DNA from: Streptomyces sp. NBC_00464
GTDB taxonomy: Bacteria > Actinomycetota > Actinomycetes > Streptomycetales > Streptomycetaceae
Length of the DNA: 64,000 nt
NCBI RefSeq assembly: GCF_036013915.1
Contig: NZ_CP107901.1
Coordinates: 1 to 64,000, forward strand
Direction: 5' to 3'
Part shown: one piece after another, positions 30,811-38,961 of the stretch
Layout of the letters: every line of letters begins with the position of its first letter
How positions within the stretch are numbered: position 1 is the stretch's first letter
Translations under genes and position numbers: made by a program
The notes under the pieces: generated by a model
What the model was told of the DNA's origin: nothing
Seen by the model: the letters and a program-made list of their open reading frames with translations, nothing else
The model's database searches: none

Positions 30811-33315
30811 TCAGGCGGCGGAGCGCACGACTGCCTCGGCCCAGTGCTGCACCAGCTCGTCGGCCGCCGCGGCGTCCGGGCCCTCGGCCCACACCCGGGT
30901 CAGTGCCTGCGAGGCGTCGGGCAGGACCAGTGCCCACCGGCCGTCCGCCTCCAGCACCCGGACACCGTCGGTGGTGTCCACCTCGCGGCCGGCGGCCGCC
31001 TCCGTCACCCTGCGCATCACCGCGCCCTTGGTCTCCCACGGCGTGGCCAGTTCGAGCCGGCGCACATGGGCACCGGGCACGCCCGCCACCAGTTCGCTCA
31101 CCGGCAGGCCGCGCCGTGCAATGAGCCCGGCCAGGCGGACGAACGCGGCGATCCCGTCGAAGTACGGGCTGCTCTCGGGCATCGCGAACGCGCCCCGCCC
31201 GTCGGCGCCCAGAACGGTGTCCCGCTGGGTGGCGGCCCGGGTCAGCCGGTCCGGTGCGGTGGCCGCCCAGGTCACCTCGGCGCCATTGCGGATGGCGAGA
31301 CCCTCGGTGACGCGGCTGGCCGTGGCGGGCAGCACCACACGGCCGCCGGCCCGCTCGGCCGTCACCAACTGCACCATGACCAAAAGCAGTTGCTCGTTCG
31401 AGACGGAGGTGCCGTGCTCGTCGACCAGGGACATCCGCTCGCCCGAGGGATCGAGGCGAACGCCGAAGGCGGCGTGGTTGGCGGCCACCACATTGCCGAG
31501 GTAGCGCAGCGCCGAACGCCGCTCGACCTCGGTGTCCGTGGCCCGGGCGTCGTCGAGACCGCTGTTGATGGTCACGACGTTCATGCCGAGCCCCGCCAGC
31601 ACGGCGGGCAGCAGCAGTGAGCCGCTGCCGAACGCCGTGTCCACCACCACCTTGGGTCCGCCCTCGGCCAGTTGGCGGGTGTCGATGTTCTTCAGCAGAT
31701 GGGCCGCGTACGACTCGACGGCGGTGGCGCCGGACTCCTCGGTCGACACCATCGCGCCGAACTCCCCGGCCGGGGCGCGGCGGTACTCCCGGCCGCCCAG
31801 GACCCGCTCCAGCTTGCGCTGCGCGGCCTGGGAGAGGTCGATGCCGTGCTCGTCCAGGAAGCAGATGTCCACCGAGTCCGGAGCGTCGGCGGTGGCCGTC
31901 AGGGTGATGCCCCCGTCGGTCAGGGCCGTCTCCCAGCGGGCCACCGGCAGCGGCACATGGCCCAGATCGCGCACGTGCACCCCGCCGGCCTGCAGCGCCG
32001 AGACGACCGCCGCACTCAGCACCCGGGCGCCCTGCGAGTGGTCCCGGGCCACGGTGACGGTGGCGTCCTGGGGCATCGTCGTGGCGTAGGCACCGGCCAG
32101 TCGCACCGCCAGCTCCGGGGTGAGATCCACGTTCACGACACCCGAGACGCCGTGCGCCCCGAACAGGGAGCGCGCACCGAGCGTGTCCCAGATCAGGCTG
32201 GAGCTGATCACCGCCCCCGACTCGATGGTCTTCGCCGGGTACACGACCACCCCCTGCGAGACGACCGCGCCCTCCTCCACCCGGCACCTGTCGCCGAGGA
32301 CCGCGCCCTCCTCGATGCGTACGGACCGCTGGAGTGTGGTGTTGCGGCCGATGACGCAGCCGCGCAGCGAGGCGTTCGGGCCGACGTAGGTGTGCGGATG
32401 CAGCACCGTCCGGTGCAGATGGGCACCGGACTCGACGACGCTGTGCGCGCCGACCACGGAGTGCTCGTGGACGCGGGCCCCGGCGCTGATCCGCGCCCCG
32501 GAACCTATGTGGGCCGGGCCCTCGATCTCGGCATCGGGGTGGATGTCCGCGCCGTCGGCCACCCACACGCCGGGAGCGAGCTCGGCGCCCTCGGGGGTGG
32601 CGTCCAGCCGTCCCTCCAGCAGGTCGATCTGGGCCTGGCGGTAGCTGTCGTGGGTGCCGACATCCTGCCAGTAGCCCTCGGCGACGTAACCGTGGACGGC
32701 CGCGCCCTGCTCCATCAGACGGGGGAAGACGTCGCCCGACCAGTCGACGGGCACGCCCGCCTCCACATGGGCGAGGACCTCGGGCTCCATGACGTAGATA
32801 CCGGTGTTGACGGTGTCCGAGAACACCTCGCCCCAGGTGGGCTTCTCCAGGAACCGCTCGATCCGGCCGTCGGCGCCCACGACGGTGACACCGAAGTCCA
32901 GCGGGTTGGGCACCCGGGTGAGGCAGACGGTGACCATCGCCTTCCGCTCGCGGTGGCAGCGGATCAGCTCGCCCAGGTCGATGTCGGTGAGCGCGTCCCC
33001 GGAGATCACCACGAAGGGCTCGTCGCCCAGTTGCTCCTCGGCGTTCTTCACGCTGCCCGCGGTGCCCAGCGGCGTCCGTTCCTCGGCGTACTCGACGGAC
33101 ATGCCGAGCGCGGACCCGTCGCCGAACTGCTCCCGGACGAGGCCCGCGAGGTACTGGACGGTGACCACGGTGTCGTCGATGCCGTGCCTCTTCAGAAGCC
33201 GCAGGACGTGTTCCATGATCGGCCGGCCGCCGACGGGAAGCAGGGGCTTGGGCACCGAAGCAGTCATCGGGCGCAGGCGGGTGCCTTCGCCCCCGGCCAT
33301 CACAACAGCCTTCAC
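30811..33315 (-). CDS. Mannose-1-phosphate guanylyltransferase/phosphohexomutase fusion
   Basis: The protein has 834 residues; a GTG start overlaps the STAS gene stop (GTGA). Residues 1-235 are a sugar nucleotidyltransferase: VVMAGGEGTRLRPMTASVPK, TPLGTAGSVKNAEE, VVISGDALTDIDLG and WQDVGT. Residues about 250-370 form left-handed beta-helix repeats. The rest is a phosphohexomutase-like domain. In this domain the usual TASHNP and DGDADR signatures are not seen; it reads TVARDHSQGARVLSA and FGVRLDPSGERMSLVDEHG, so mutase activity is doubtful. Such fusions are common in actinomycetes and are annotated as GDP-mannose pyrophosphorylase or UDP-glucose-type enzymes. It closes a six-gene operon and has ManB at 27357 as a likely partner. 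Confidence 0.8.
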   Translation of the reverse strand: MKAVVMAGGEGTRLRPMTASVPKPLLPVGGRPIMEHVLRLLKRHGIDDTVVTVQYLAGLVREQFGDGSALGMSVEYAEERTPLGTAGSVKNAEEQLGDEPFVVISGDALTDIDLGELIRCHRERKAMVTVCLTRVPNPLDFGVTVVGADGRIERFLEKPTWGEVFSDTVNTGIYVMEPEVLAHVEAGVPVDWSGDVFPRLMEQGAAVHGYVAEGYWQDVGTHDSYRQAQIDLLEGRLDATPEGAELAPGVWVADGADIHPDAEIEGPAHIGSGARISAGARVHEHSVVGAHSVVESGAHLHRTVLHPHTYVGPNASLRGCVIGRNTTLQRSVRIEEGAVLGDRCRVEEGAVVSQGVVVYPAKTIESGAVISSSLIWDTLGARSLFGAHGVSGVVNVDLTPELAVRLAGAYATTMPQDATVTVARDHSQGARVLSAAVVSALQAGGVHVRDLGHVPLPVARWETALTDGGITLTATADAPDSVDICFLDEHGIDLSQAAQRKLERVLGGREYRRAPAGEFGAMVSTEESGATAVESYAAHLLKNIDTRQLAEGGPKVVVDTAFGSGSLLLPAVLAGLGMNVVTINSGLDDARATDTEVERRSALRYLGNVVAANHAAFGVRLDPSGERMSLVDEHGTSVSNEQLLLVMVQLVTAERAGGRVVLPATASRVTEGLAIRNGAEVTWAATAPDRLTRAATQRDTVLGADGRGAFAMPESSPYFDGIAAFVRLAGLIARRGLPVSELVAGVPGAHVRRLELATPWETKGAVMRRVTEAAAGREVDTTDGVRVLEADGRWALVLPDASQALTRVWAEGPDAAAADELVQHWAEAVVRSAA

Positions 33316-33692
33316 AGGAGGGTCCTTTCGGGGAACGAATCGAAGGTGGGGATCGCAGGGCGCGGCGCTTCGGCGAAGGCCTGCGGGTCCGTCGTGGTGA
33401 CGGCCGCGTCCAGGCCGCCGCTGCGCAGCACACCGAGCACGTCCTGGCGGGCGCCGACGATGATCAGCTCGGTGCCGGGCGGCAGGCCCTGCCGGGTCAC
33501 GGCGAGGGCGCGCACACCGCCCGCGGTCATCGACAGCAGGCCTTCCATCCGCAGGACGACACGGCTGACGGGCCGTGCGGCCGCCTGGCCCAGCAGGGCG
33601 CGCAGGGCGCCCACCCGGTTGTCGGTCAGCTCTCCGGACAGGTGGATGCTCGCGGTCTGTCCGCTGCAGCCGAGATAGGCCTCGAAGGTCAT
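33312..33692 (-). CDS. STAS-domain (anti-sigma factor antagonist-like) protein
   Basis: This 126-residue protein reads MTFEAYLGCSGQTASIHLSG with ELTDNRVGALRALLGQAAAR and VVLRMEGLLSMTAGGVRALA, the STAS fold of SpoIIAA/RsbV-like proteins. The phosphorylatable Ser is expected in the D-x-S-x-x-x-S position; here the segment is LLSMTAGG, so Ser or Thr remains nearby. It overlaps the upstream epimerase-family stop and the downstream pyrophosphorylase start by four bases each, an unusual place for a partner-switching regulator. It may tune the neighbouring enzymes or a distant anti-sigma factor. Confidence 0.7.
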   Translation of the reverse strand: MTFEAYLGCSGQTASIHLSGELTDNRVGALRALLGQAAARPVSRVVLRMEGLLSMTAGGVRALAVTRQGLPPGTELIIVGARQDVLGVLRSGGLDAAVTTTDPQAFAEAPRPAIPTFDSFPERTLL

Positions 33693-35560
33693 GGGCCGGG
33701 TCCTCCTTCATCGGGGCGCGGGGTGGAGGCGACGGGCCGGAGCCGGACCCGGACGGTCAGCCGGCGGTCGGTGGGGGGCAGCCGGACGGTCATGCCCTCG
33801 GGATCGAAGTCCGTCCAGGGCTCGCCGTCGATCAGGACCCGGTCCAGCACCACCCGCCCGGGGGGCAGCAGGTCGGGGGCGACCCGCAGGATCCGGTCCG
33901 CGAAGTCCGCGTCGGCCCGGGGCCGGAACCAGAGGTCCAGCGGTTCGCCCCGGATCAGCAGGCGGGTGTACGTCTCGGCCAGGAAGCACAGTTCGGCCTT
34001 GTGGTACATGGACATGGCGTGGCTGCCCTTGAGCTGCTCGTTGCCGACCGCGTACGGAATGCCCTGGGCCAGGACGGTGAAGTGGACGGCGCCCGCGTCG
34101 TGGTCGAGGAAGAAGGCGTTGTAGAACGCCGAAGCCTCCCGCGCGTGCCGCAGGTACTCACCCTCGCCGGTGTGTGCGGCCAGCAGCAGATAGGCGAGCA
34201 CCGCCTGTTCCTGCTGCCACCACGTCTTGCGGTCGTGCTGCGCGAAGGCGTGCCGTCCGTCCACGGCCCGGCGCTCCATCAGGTCGTACCAGCCGCCGCG
34301 CTGCGCGTCCCGGCCGATGCCGGGCATCGTGGCGCCGAGCTGTTCGGCCAGCGCCCGGTACTCCCGCTTGGGGCGCAGGGACTGCATGCGCATCAGGTTC
34401 CAGGCGATCTTGAGGTTGTGGCCGACCACCGCGTGGTCCTGCTGCCATCCCCAGCTCCGGTCGGGCGACCAGTCCGCGTGGAAACGTTCGTTGACGAAGG
34501 GGCTGGGATCGGGGGAGCGGTCGGGCATGTGTTCCACGATCATGTCGAAGGTGTGTTCGAGCATGCGCAGATGGCGTTCCTCGCCGGTGGCCAGGTACAG
34601 GTTGATCAGGTACGCGGGTGCGTGGTCGCCGACGGAGTTCCAGTTCTTCCGGGACCGGTTGGGCCCCAGGCTGTCGTCGTGCGGGCCCAGGGTGACCGGG
34701 TCGATGTGCGAGTAGTAGCCGCCGAGCCGGGGATCGGCGAAGTACTCCTCGAAGAGCCGCACGGTGTCTTCGAGGTCCTGGCGGATCACCGGGTCTCCGG
34801 TGATCCGGTAGGTCTGGGCGAGTCCGACGAGTGCGTAGATCTGCTCGTACGCGGGCAGCGAGCGGTGCTCGTCGCCGAACTCGGAGGCGAAGAGCTTGCG
34901 CTCGCCCAAAGGCTGCTTGTCGATGCCGTGGTACCAGTGGACGACGTCGGCGGCCTCGTCGTGGAAGCGCAGGTTCTCGTGGAGGTAGCGGGAGCCGGCC
35001 TCGGCGACGTCCAGGTACTCCTCCTCGCCGGTGAGCAGGTAGGCGGTGGCCATCCCGTACACCAGGCGCGAGATCGTGTCGGTCTCCTGGACCCCGTACA
35101 CCGCCTTCTCGCCGCTGCTGCGGATCTCGGTGCGGTAGGCGTCGAAGTCCGGTGCGCCGTCGCCGAACTGGGAGCGGCGGTAGAAACCGGCCAGGACCCG
35201 CAGCTGGTCGGTCCACCAGCCGGGCGTCTCCTGGGGGTGCGGGCACTGCGGATCGCCGACCACGGTGATCCGGTCGGCCTGGAAGTGCCGGCCCTGCTCA
35301 CCGGTGTAGACCGGGCCGTAGCTGAACAGCAGCATGCCGGGCACCAGTTGCCGGTCCAGTTCCCCGGTCACGTCGCGGTACGGCGCGCCGAGGTTGCGCA
35401 ACTGCTGTGCGCAGGTGGCCGGGGTCAGGTGCAGGGTCACCGGGCCGCCGTCCAGGGTGCGCAGCGCGATCCGGTCGCCGGTGTGCTCGACGACGTATCC
35501 GGCGACGGTGTCGGAGTAGGAGAAGCCGGGCCCGGCCGGTGGTGTCCAGGTCGCGGTCAC
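33689..35560 (-). CDS. AGE-family (N-acylglucosamine 2-epimerase-like) sugar isomerase/epimerase
   Basis: This 623-residue protein has an (alpha/alpha)6-barrel core from about residue 120 to 500: WWTDQLRVLAGFYRRSQFGD, RLVYGMATAYLLTGEEEYLD, WYHGIDKQPLGERKLFASEF, NWNSVGDHAPAYLINLY, DHAVVGHNLKIAWNLMR and KTWWQQEQAVLAYLLL. These helices with conserved His, Arg and Trp match AGE-type epimerases and cellobiose 2-epimerases. The 120-residue N-terminal and about 90-residue C-terminal beta-rich extensions make it longer than the roughly 400-residue family norm. It probably isomerises a free or oligomeric sugar in the cytoplasm. The substrate is unknown; the neighbouring trehalose and maltose genes suggest a glucose-type substrate. 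It is co-translated with the DJ-1 gene before it and the STAS gene after it. Confidence 0.7.
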   Translation of the reverse strand: MTATWTPPAGPGFSYSDTVAGYVVEHTGDRIALRTLDGGPVTLHLTPATCAQQLRNLGAPYRDVTGELDRQLVPGMLLFSYGPVYTGEQGRHFQADRITVVGDPQCPHPQETPGWWTDQLRVLAGFYRRSQFGDGAPDFDAYRTEIRSSGEKAVYGVQETDTISRLVYGMATAYLLTGEEEYLDVAEAGSRYLHENLRFHDEAADVVHWYHGIDKQPLGERKLFASEFGDEHRSLPAYEQIYALVGLAQTYRITGDPVIRQDLEDTVRLFEEYFADPRLGGYYSHIDPVTLGPHDDSLGPNRSRKNWNSVGDHAPAYLINLYLATGEERHLRMLEHTFDMIVEHMPDRSPDPSPFVNERFHADWSPDRSWGWQQDHAVVGHNLKIAWNLMRMQSLRPKREYRALAEQLGATMPGIGRDAQRGGWYDLMERRAVDGRHAFAQHDRKTWWQQEQAVLAYLLLAAHTGEGEYLRHAREASAFYNAFFLDHDAGAVHFTVLAQGIPYAVGNEQLKGSHAMSMYHKAELCFLAETYTRLLIRGEPLDLWFRPRADADFADRILRVAPDLLPPGRVVLDRVLIDGEPWTDFDPEGMTVRLPPTDRRLTVRVRLRPVASTPRPDEGGPGP

Positions 35561-36177
35561 GCGGCGGCCCCGTGGGGCCGTGCGGGCCGGTCGATGGCCT
35601 CGATCACCGTACGGGCCAGGAGATGGCAGTGCTCGACCGCCCGCGAGGTGATCAGGTCGCCGTCCTGGACCACGTCCTGGTCGCGGTAGACGGCGCCCAT
35701 GTTGCGCACGTCGGCGACCAGGTTGTTGTGGCAGGTCACCGGGCGGCCGTCCAGCAGGTCCTTGGCCGCCGACATCAGCAGCAGCCCGTGGCAGGAGAAG
35801 ACCTTCAGGAGGGTCGGTATGCCGAAGGCGCGTCGCATCAGGCGCACCGCGGGGGCGGGCAGCTCCACCTGGTCGCTGTAGCGCAGCCGGTCGGCGACCA
35901 TGCCGGCCGGCACCACGAGCGCGGACAGCTGGGTCAGTTCGTGGTAGCCCAGTTCCTCCAGGTCACCGTCGACCCGGGTGCGGCCGCGCTTGCCGTGGCC
36001 GGAGAACAACAGCGACTCCTGGCCCCACAGCCGGGTCAGCAGCTCCACCCGGGCGCCCTCCTCGGCGAAGCGCCGTTCGAGGTAGGAGATCTCCTCCTCG
36101 ACGAAGTCGTTCTCCATGAGGATGCCGATGCGCTTGCCGACGAGTCGGCCCGAGGGCAGTGGCTCGATGATTCCCAT
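35557..36177 (-). CDS. DJ-1/PfpI-family protein (first)
   Basis: This 206-residue protein has the flavodoxin-like DJ-1 fold. It begins RIGILMENDFVEEEISYLER (the first strand and conserved Glu region), contains LSALVVPAGMVADRLRYSDQ, and has the nucleophile elbow LKVFSCHGLLLM with the candidate catalytic Cys. Family members are glyoxalase III-type hydratases, proteases or chaperones. It is overlapped four bases by the epimerase-family gene and lies 88 bases after the ThDP enzyme. The role in the pathway is unknown; detoxification of reactive dicarbonyl sugars would suit the setting. Confidence 0.75.
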   Translation of the reverse strand: MGIIEPLPSGRLVGKRIGILMENDFVEEEISYLERRFAEEGARVELLTRLWGQESLLFSGHGKRGRTRVDGDLEELGYHELTQLSALVVPAGMVADRLRYSDQVELPAPAVRLMRRAFGIPTLLKVFSCHGLLLMSAAKDLLDGRPVTCHNNLVADVRNMGAVYRDQDVVQDGDLITSRAVEHCHLLARTVIEAIDRPARPHGAAA

Positions 36178-36265
36178 GTATGGATCCCCGCGTCGGTCGG
36201 TGGAGGTGGCGTGGACAGGAGCGTTGACGTGTGGCGTCCGGCCGGTGTCGCGGGCCGGCCGGGTG

Positions 36266-37918
36266 TCAGGCAGTCAGGAGGTCGATGAGGAGCGGGCCCC
36301 GGTGGCAGAGCAGTGCGCCCACCGCGGTGCAGACGTCGTCGGGCTTCTCCACCCGGATCCCCGGCACCCCGAGGGATTCGGCCAGTTCCGGGAAGTGGAT
36401 GTCGGGGCGGGTCAGGTCGAAGGCCTGGGGGGCGGGAAGGCCCGGTGCGCCAGGAGTACGGGGAAGCCCGGGGGCGCCCTGCTCCCGGCGGTACCGGTCG
36501 AGGTTGTCGTCCAGGAGCTGGTAGCGCCCGTTGTTGCAGACGACGAACGTCGCGTCGATGTCGTACCGGGCGGCCGTCCACAGCGCCTGGAGCGTGTACA
36601 TGCTGGCGCCGTCGCCGGTGAAGCCCACGACTTCCAGATCGGGCCGGGCCAGCTTCAGTCCGAGGGCGCCGGGGATGCCCACCCCGAGCGAACCGCCGCG
36701 GGTCTGGAAGTAGGTGCCGGGGATGCGGGGCGGCAGGTGGCGGGTGACCGTGCCCGACGCGGTGAGGGCCTCGTCGAACACGGCCAGCCGGTCCGGGACC
36801 CGCGCGGCGAGTTCCCTGACGAAGTGGTCCAGCAGCGAATCGGATTCCGCCGCGGCGACGGTGCGCGGGGGCACGGGACGCGGGACGCGCACCGTGCGGT
36901 GGAGGTCCGTGCGGCGCAGTTCCGTGGCGAGCGCGGCCAGGGACCGCTTCGGATCGGCCGCGATGCCCAGGTCGACGGGGAAGTTCTTGGCGATCTCGTA
37001 GGCGTCGGCGTCGATATGGACGATCCGCGCACCGTCCCGGAACGGGCTGTCCAGCCTCGGGAAGACCTCGGGGAACACATACGTGCCGACGATCAGCACG
37101 GCGTCGGCGCCGCCGGCCACGCCGGCGCTGTCGGCGCCGGACATGTGCCCGAGGGCGCCCCCGTACAACGGGTGTGCGGTGTCGAAGTTGACCTCGGAGG
37201 AGTTCACCCCCCACACCGGGGCGCCCAGCAGCTCGGCGACCTCGGTCAGTTCGGCCTGCGCGCCGGAGGCGGCGACGCCGTCGCCCATCAGGATCAGCGG
37301 CGCGGACCCCGCTGCGAGCAGGCCGGCCGCCCGGGTCACCTCGCCGGCGTCCGGCGTCGTACGGAAGGAGGGGAGGGGGGTGGCCACGGCGGGCTCGGTG
37401 GTGAGCTCCTCCATGACGTCGGCCGGCAGGACCACCGCGACCGGGCCCCTCGGCGGGGTCATGGCGATCTTCACCGCACGGCGCAGGACCCGCAGCAGTG
37501 ACCGGGCGTCGAGCACCCTGGTGGCGTACTTGGTGACGGGCCGCGCCATGGCCACCAGGTCCGCCGCCATCTGCGCGTCCATGGCGTCGTAGCGGACCCC
37601 GGCCTCGCCGACCAGGGCGACCAGGGGGGAGCCGCCCCGCCTGGCCTGGTAGAGCATGCCGACGGCGTTGCCCAGTCCCGTACTGCTGTGCAGCTGGACC
37701 AGGCCGGGGCGGCCGGACGCGCGCGCGTAACCGTCGGCCATCGCGACGGCCACGCTCTCGTGCAGCGCGAGGACGTACTCGGTACCGCTGCGGTCCACGA
37801 GGTCGAGGAAGCCCTGCTCGACCGTCCCGGGGTTGCCGAACATATGGGTGATGCCGTCCGCCGCCAGCTGCTCGAACAGTGCGGCCTTCGCCGGACGCCC
37901 CGCGGATTCACCAGCCAT
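36266..37918 (-). CDS. Thiamine diphosphate-dependent enzyme (acetolactate synthase/benzoylformate decarboxylase-like)
   Basis: The protein has 550 residues and the three domains of ThDP enzymes. The N-terminal PYR domain shows HMFGNPGTVEQGF and the activating Glu in LALHESVAVAMADGYARASG. The central domain contains PLILMGDGVAASGAQAELTE. The C-terminal PP domain carries GDGASMYTLQALWTA with NNG downstream, the GDG-x-N metal-ThDP motif. It belongs to the group that includes benzoylformate decarboxylase, acetolactate synthase and glyoxylate carboligase. It likely decarboxylates or carboligates a 2-keto acid; the substrate cannot be read from sequence. It overlaps the upstream DJ-1 gene by 11 bases. 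Confidence 0.8.
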   Translation of the reverse strand: MAGESAGRPAKAALFEQLAADGITHMFGNPGTVEQGFLDLVDRSGTEYVLALHESVAVAMADGYARASGRPGLVQLHSSTGLGNAVGMLYQARRGGSPLVALVGEAGVRYDAMDAQMAADLVAMARPVTKYATRVLDARSLLRVLRRAVKIAMTPPRGPVAVVLPADVMEELTTEPAVATPLPSFRTTPDAGEVTRAAGLLAAGSAPLILMGDGVAASGAQAELTEVAELLGAPVWGVNSSEVNFDTAHPLYGGALGHMSGADSAGVAGGADAVLIVGTYVFPEVFPRLDSPFRDGARIVHIDADAYEIAKNFPVDLGIAADPKRSLAALATELRRTDLHRTVRVPRPVPPRTVAAAESDSLLDHFVRELAARVPDRLAVFDEALTASGTVTRHLPPRIPGTYFQTRGGSLGVGIPGALGLKLARPDLEVVGFTGDGASMYTLQALWTAARYDIDATFVVCNNGRYQLLDDNLDRYRREQGAPGLPRTPGAPGLPAPQAFDLTRPDIHFPELAESLGVPGIRVEKPDDVCTAVGALLCHRGPLLIDLLTA

Positions 37919-38735
37919 GGCGGCGCAGCCCGTGGTCGAGGACCTCCGTGAGCAGCTTTCCGGCCGGTACGGAGTCGGCGGTCGAGCGGGCCGTGATGAA
38001 CGGGTGGTCGACGATCACCGACGTCTCCTTGCCCACGTTGCCGTGGAAGGCGCCCTCGGGACCGGTGGCGTCGCGCAGGATGTACTCCAGCGGATACGGC
38101 GGCGGACCGATGCAGAAGTCTGTGCCGAGGAAACCGGTGCCGTCCTTGTAGTCGTACTCCTTGGGATGCCCGGTCACGTGCTTGCCCCTCAGCAGGCTCG
38201 TCCGGTGCTCGGGGTCCCGGGCGAACGCGAGGGCGGCGACGCCGTAGCACTCGGCGAGGACGGGCTTGTCCTCGCCGGCGAACGCCAGCACGAGCTCGTG
38301 CAGCCGCTCGTTGTTCGCCAGGTCCACGATCGGGCCGCTGCCGCCGACGATCACCAGTGCGTCGAAGCCGGACAGCAGGTCCGAGGTGACCGCGGCCAGC
38401 TTCCGGTGGTACTCCTCCAGCTCCCTCAGATGGTTCAGGGCGCTGTAGTACGGACGCTCCGGCACCAGGCCGGCCAGTGACAGCGGGTGGTCCAGCCGGC
38501 TGGAGGCGTCGAGTTCCCCGGCCCGCTGGGCCATGTCCCGCGTGGTGACGGTGCGGCCCAGCGGCGGGTCGACGTACGACGGGTCGAGGCTGGGCGGCAG
38601 CGCCTGGGGCCGCTTCCCGGTGGGAGTCATGAACGTCGTGCGATAGCCGAGGGCATCGAACGCGTCGAGCGGACCGACCAGTTCCTCGCCCCAGTAGCCG
38701 TACTCGGACAGCGTCACCAGGATGCGTCTGGACAC
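37908..38735 (-). CDS. DJ-1/PfpI-family (class I glutamine amidotransferase-like) protein (second)
   Basis: The protein has 275 residues; a GTG start (VSRRILVTLSEYGYWGEELV) with GGGAG upstream was chosen because the longer frame is not coding-like. It shows GFDALVIVGGSGPIVDLANN and the nucleophile segment VLAECYGVAALAFARDPEHR with Cys after Glu, as in Hsp31/glyoxalase III-like proteins. The FHGNVGKETSVIVDHPFITA segment is typical of the 260-280-residue subgroup. It is the first gene of the minus-strand sugar operon. A methylglyoxal or sugar-dicarbonyl hydratase role is plausible. Confidence 0.75.
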   Translation of the reverse strand: MSRRILVTLSEYGYWGEELVGPLDAFDALGYRTTFMTPTGKRPQALPPSLDPSYVDPPLGRTVTTRDMAQRAGELDASSRLDHPLSLAGLVPERPYYSALNHLRELEEYHRKLAAVTSDLLSGFDALVIVGGSGPIVDLANNERLHELVLAFAGEDKPVLAECYGVAALAFARDPEHRTSLLRGKHVTGHPKEYDYKDGTGFLGTDFCIGPPPYPLEYILRDATGPEGAFHGNVGKETSVIVDHPFITARSTADSVPAGKLLTEVLDHGLRRHGW

Positions 38736-38961
38736 TCGAGAACTCCCTGCGGTGAATGCGCCCGGGGGGCGGTGCGGATGGATGGGGACCGGAGGAGAGC
38801 GAGTCAAGCCCCGGCGTCCGCCCCCCGGCAACACGCGGCCCGCCGTCCGCGGACACTGACCCAAGTTGCCGAGGTCGCAGCCGGTTTCCGCAGGGAGAAG
38901 AGGTCCGGGCGTCCCGTCGGTTCTGCTGGTCACAGTCCAGTGAGCCGAGGGAGGCAGGCAG
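38736..38961. promoter_or_regulatory. Divergent promoter region between two sugar operons
   Basis: This 226-base spacer must drive both the DJ-1/ThDP/AGE operon (left) and glgE-treS-mak (right). It contains AAGTTGCCGAGGTCG at 38863-38877, which recurs with one change at 45765-45779 upstream of the StrR-like gene, and a 10-bp palindrome GTCCGCGGAC near 38846. No operator-like AACATA site of the GBL type was seen here. Confidence 0.4.

Noticed and set aside
31672..33678. 668-residue plus-strand frame opposite the pyrophosphorylase-mutase gene
   Set aside because: It is the antisense shadow of a well-supported gene; its translation shows no domain.
33575..35689. 704-residue plus-strand frame opposite the AGE-family gene
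   Set aside because: Antisense shadow; the minus strand carries a clear barrel-fold protein with overlapping neighbours.
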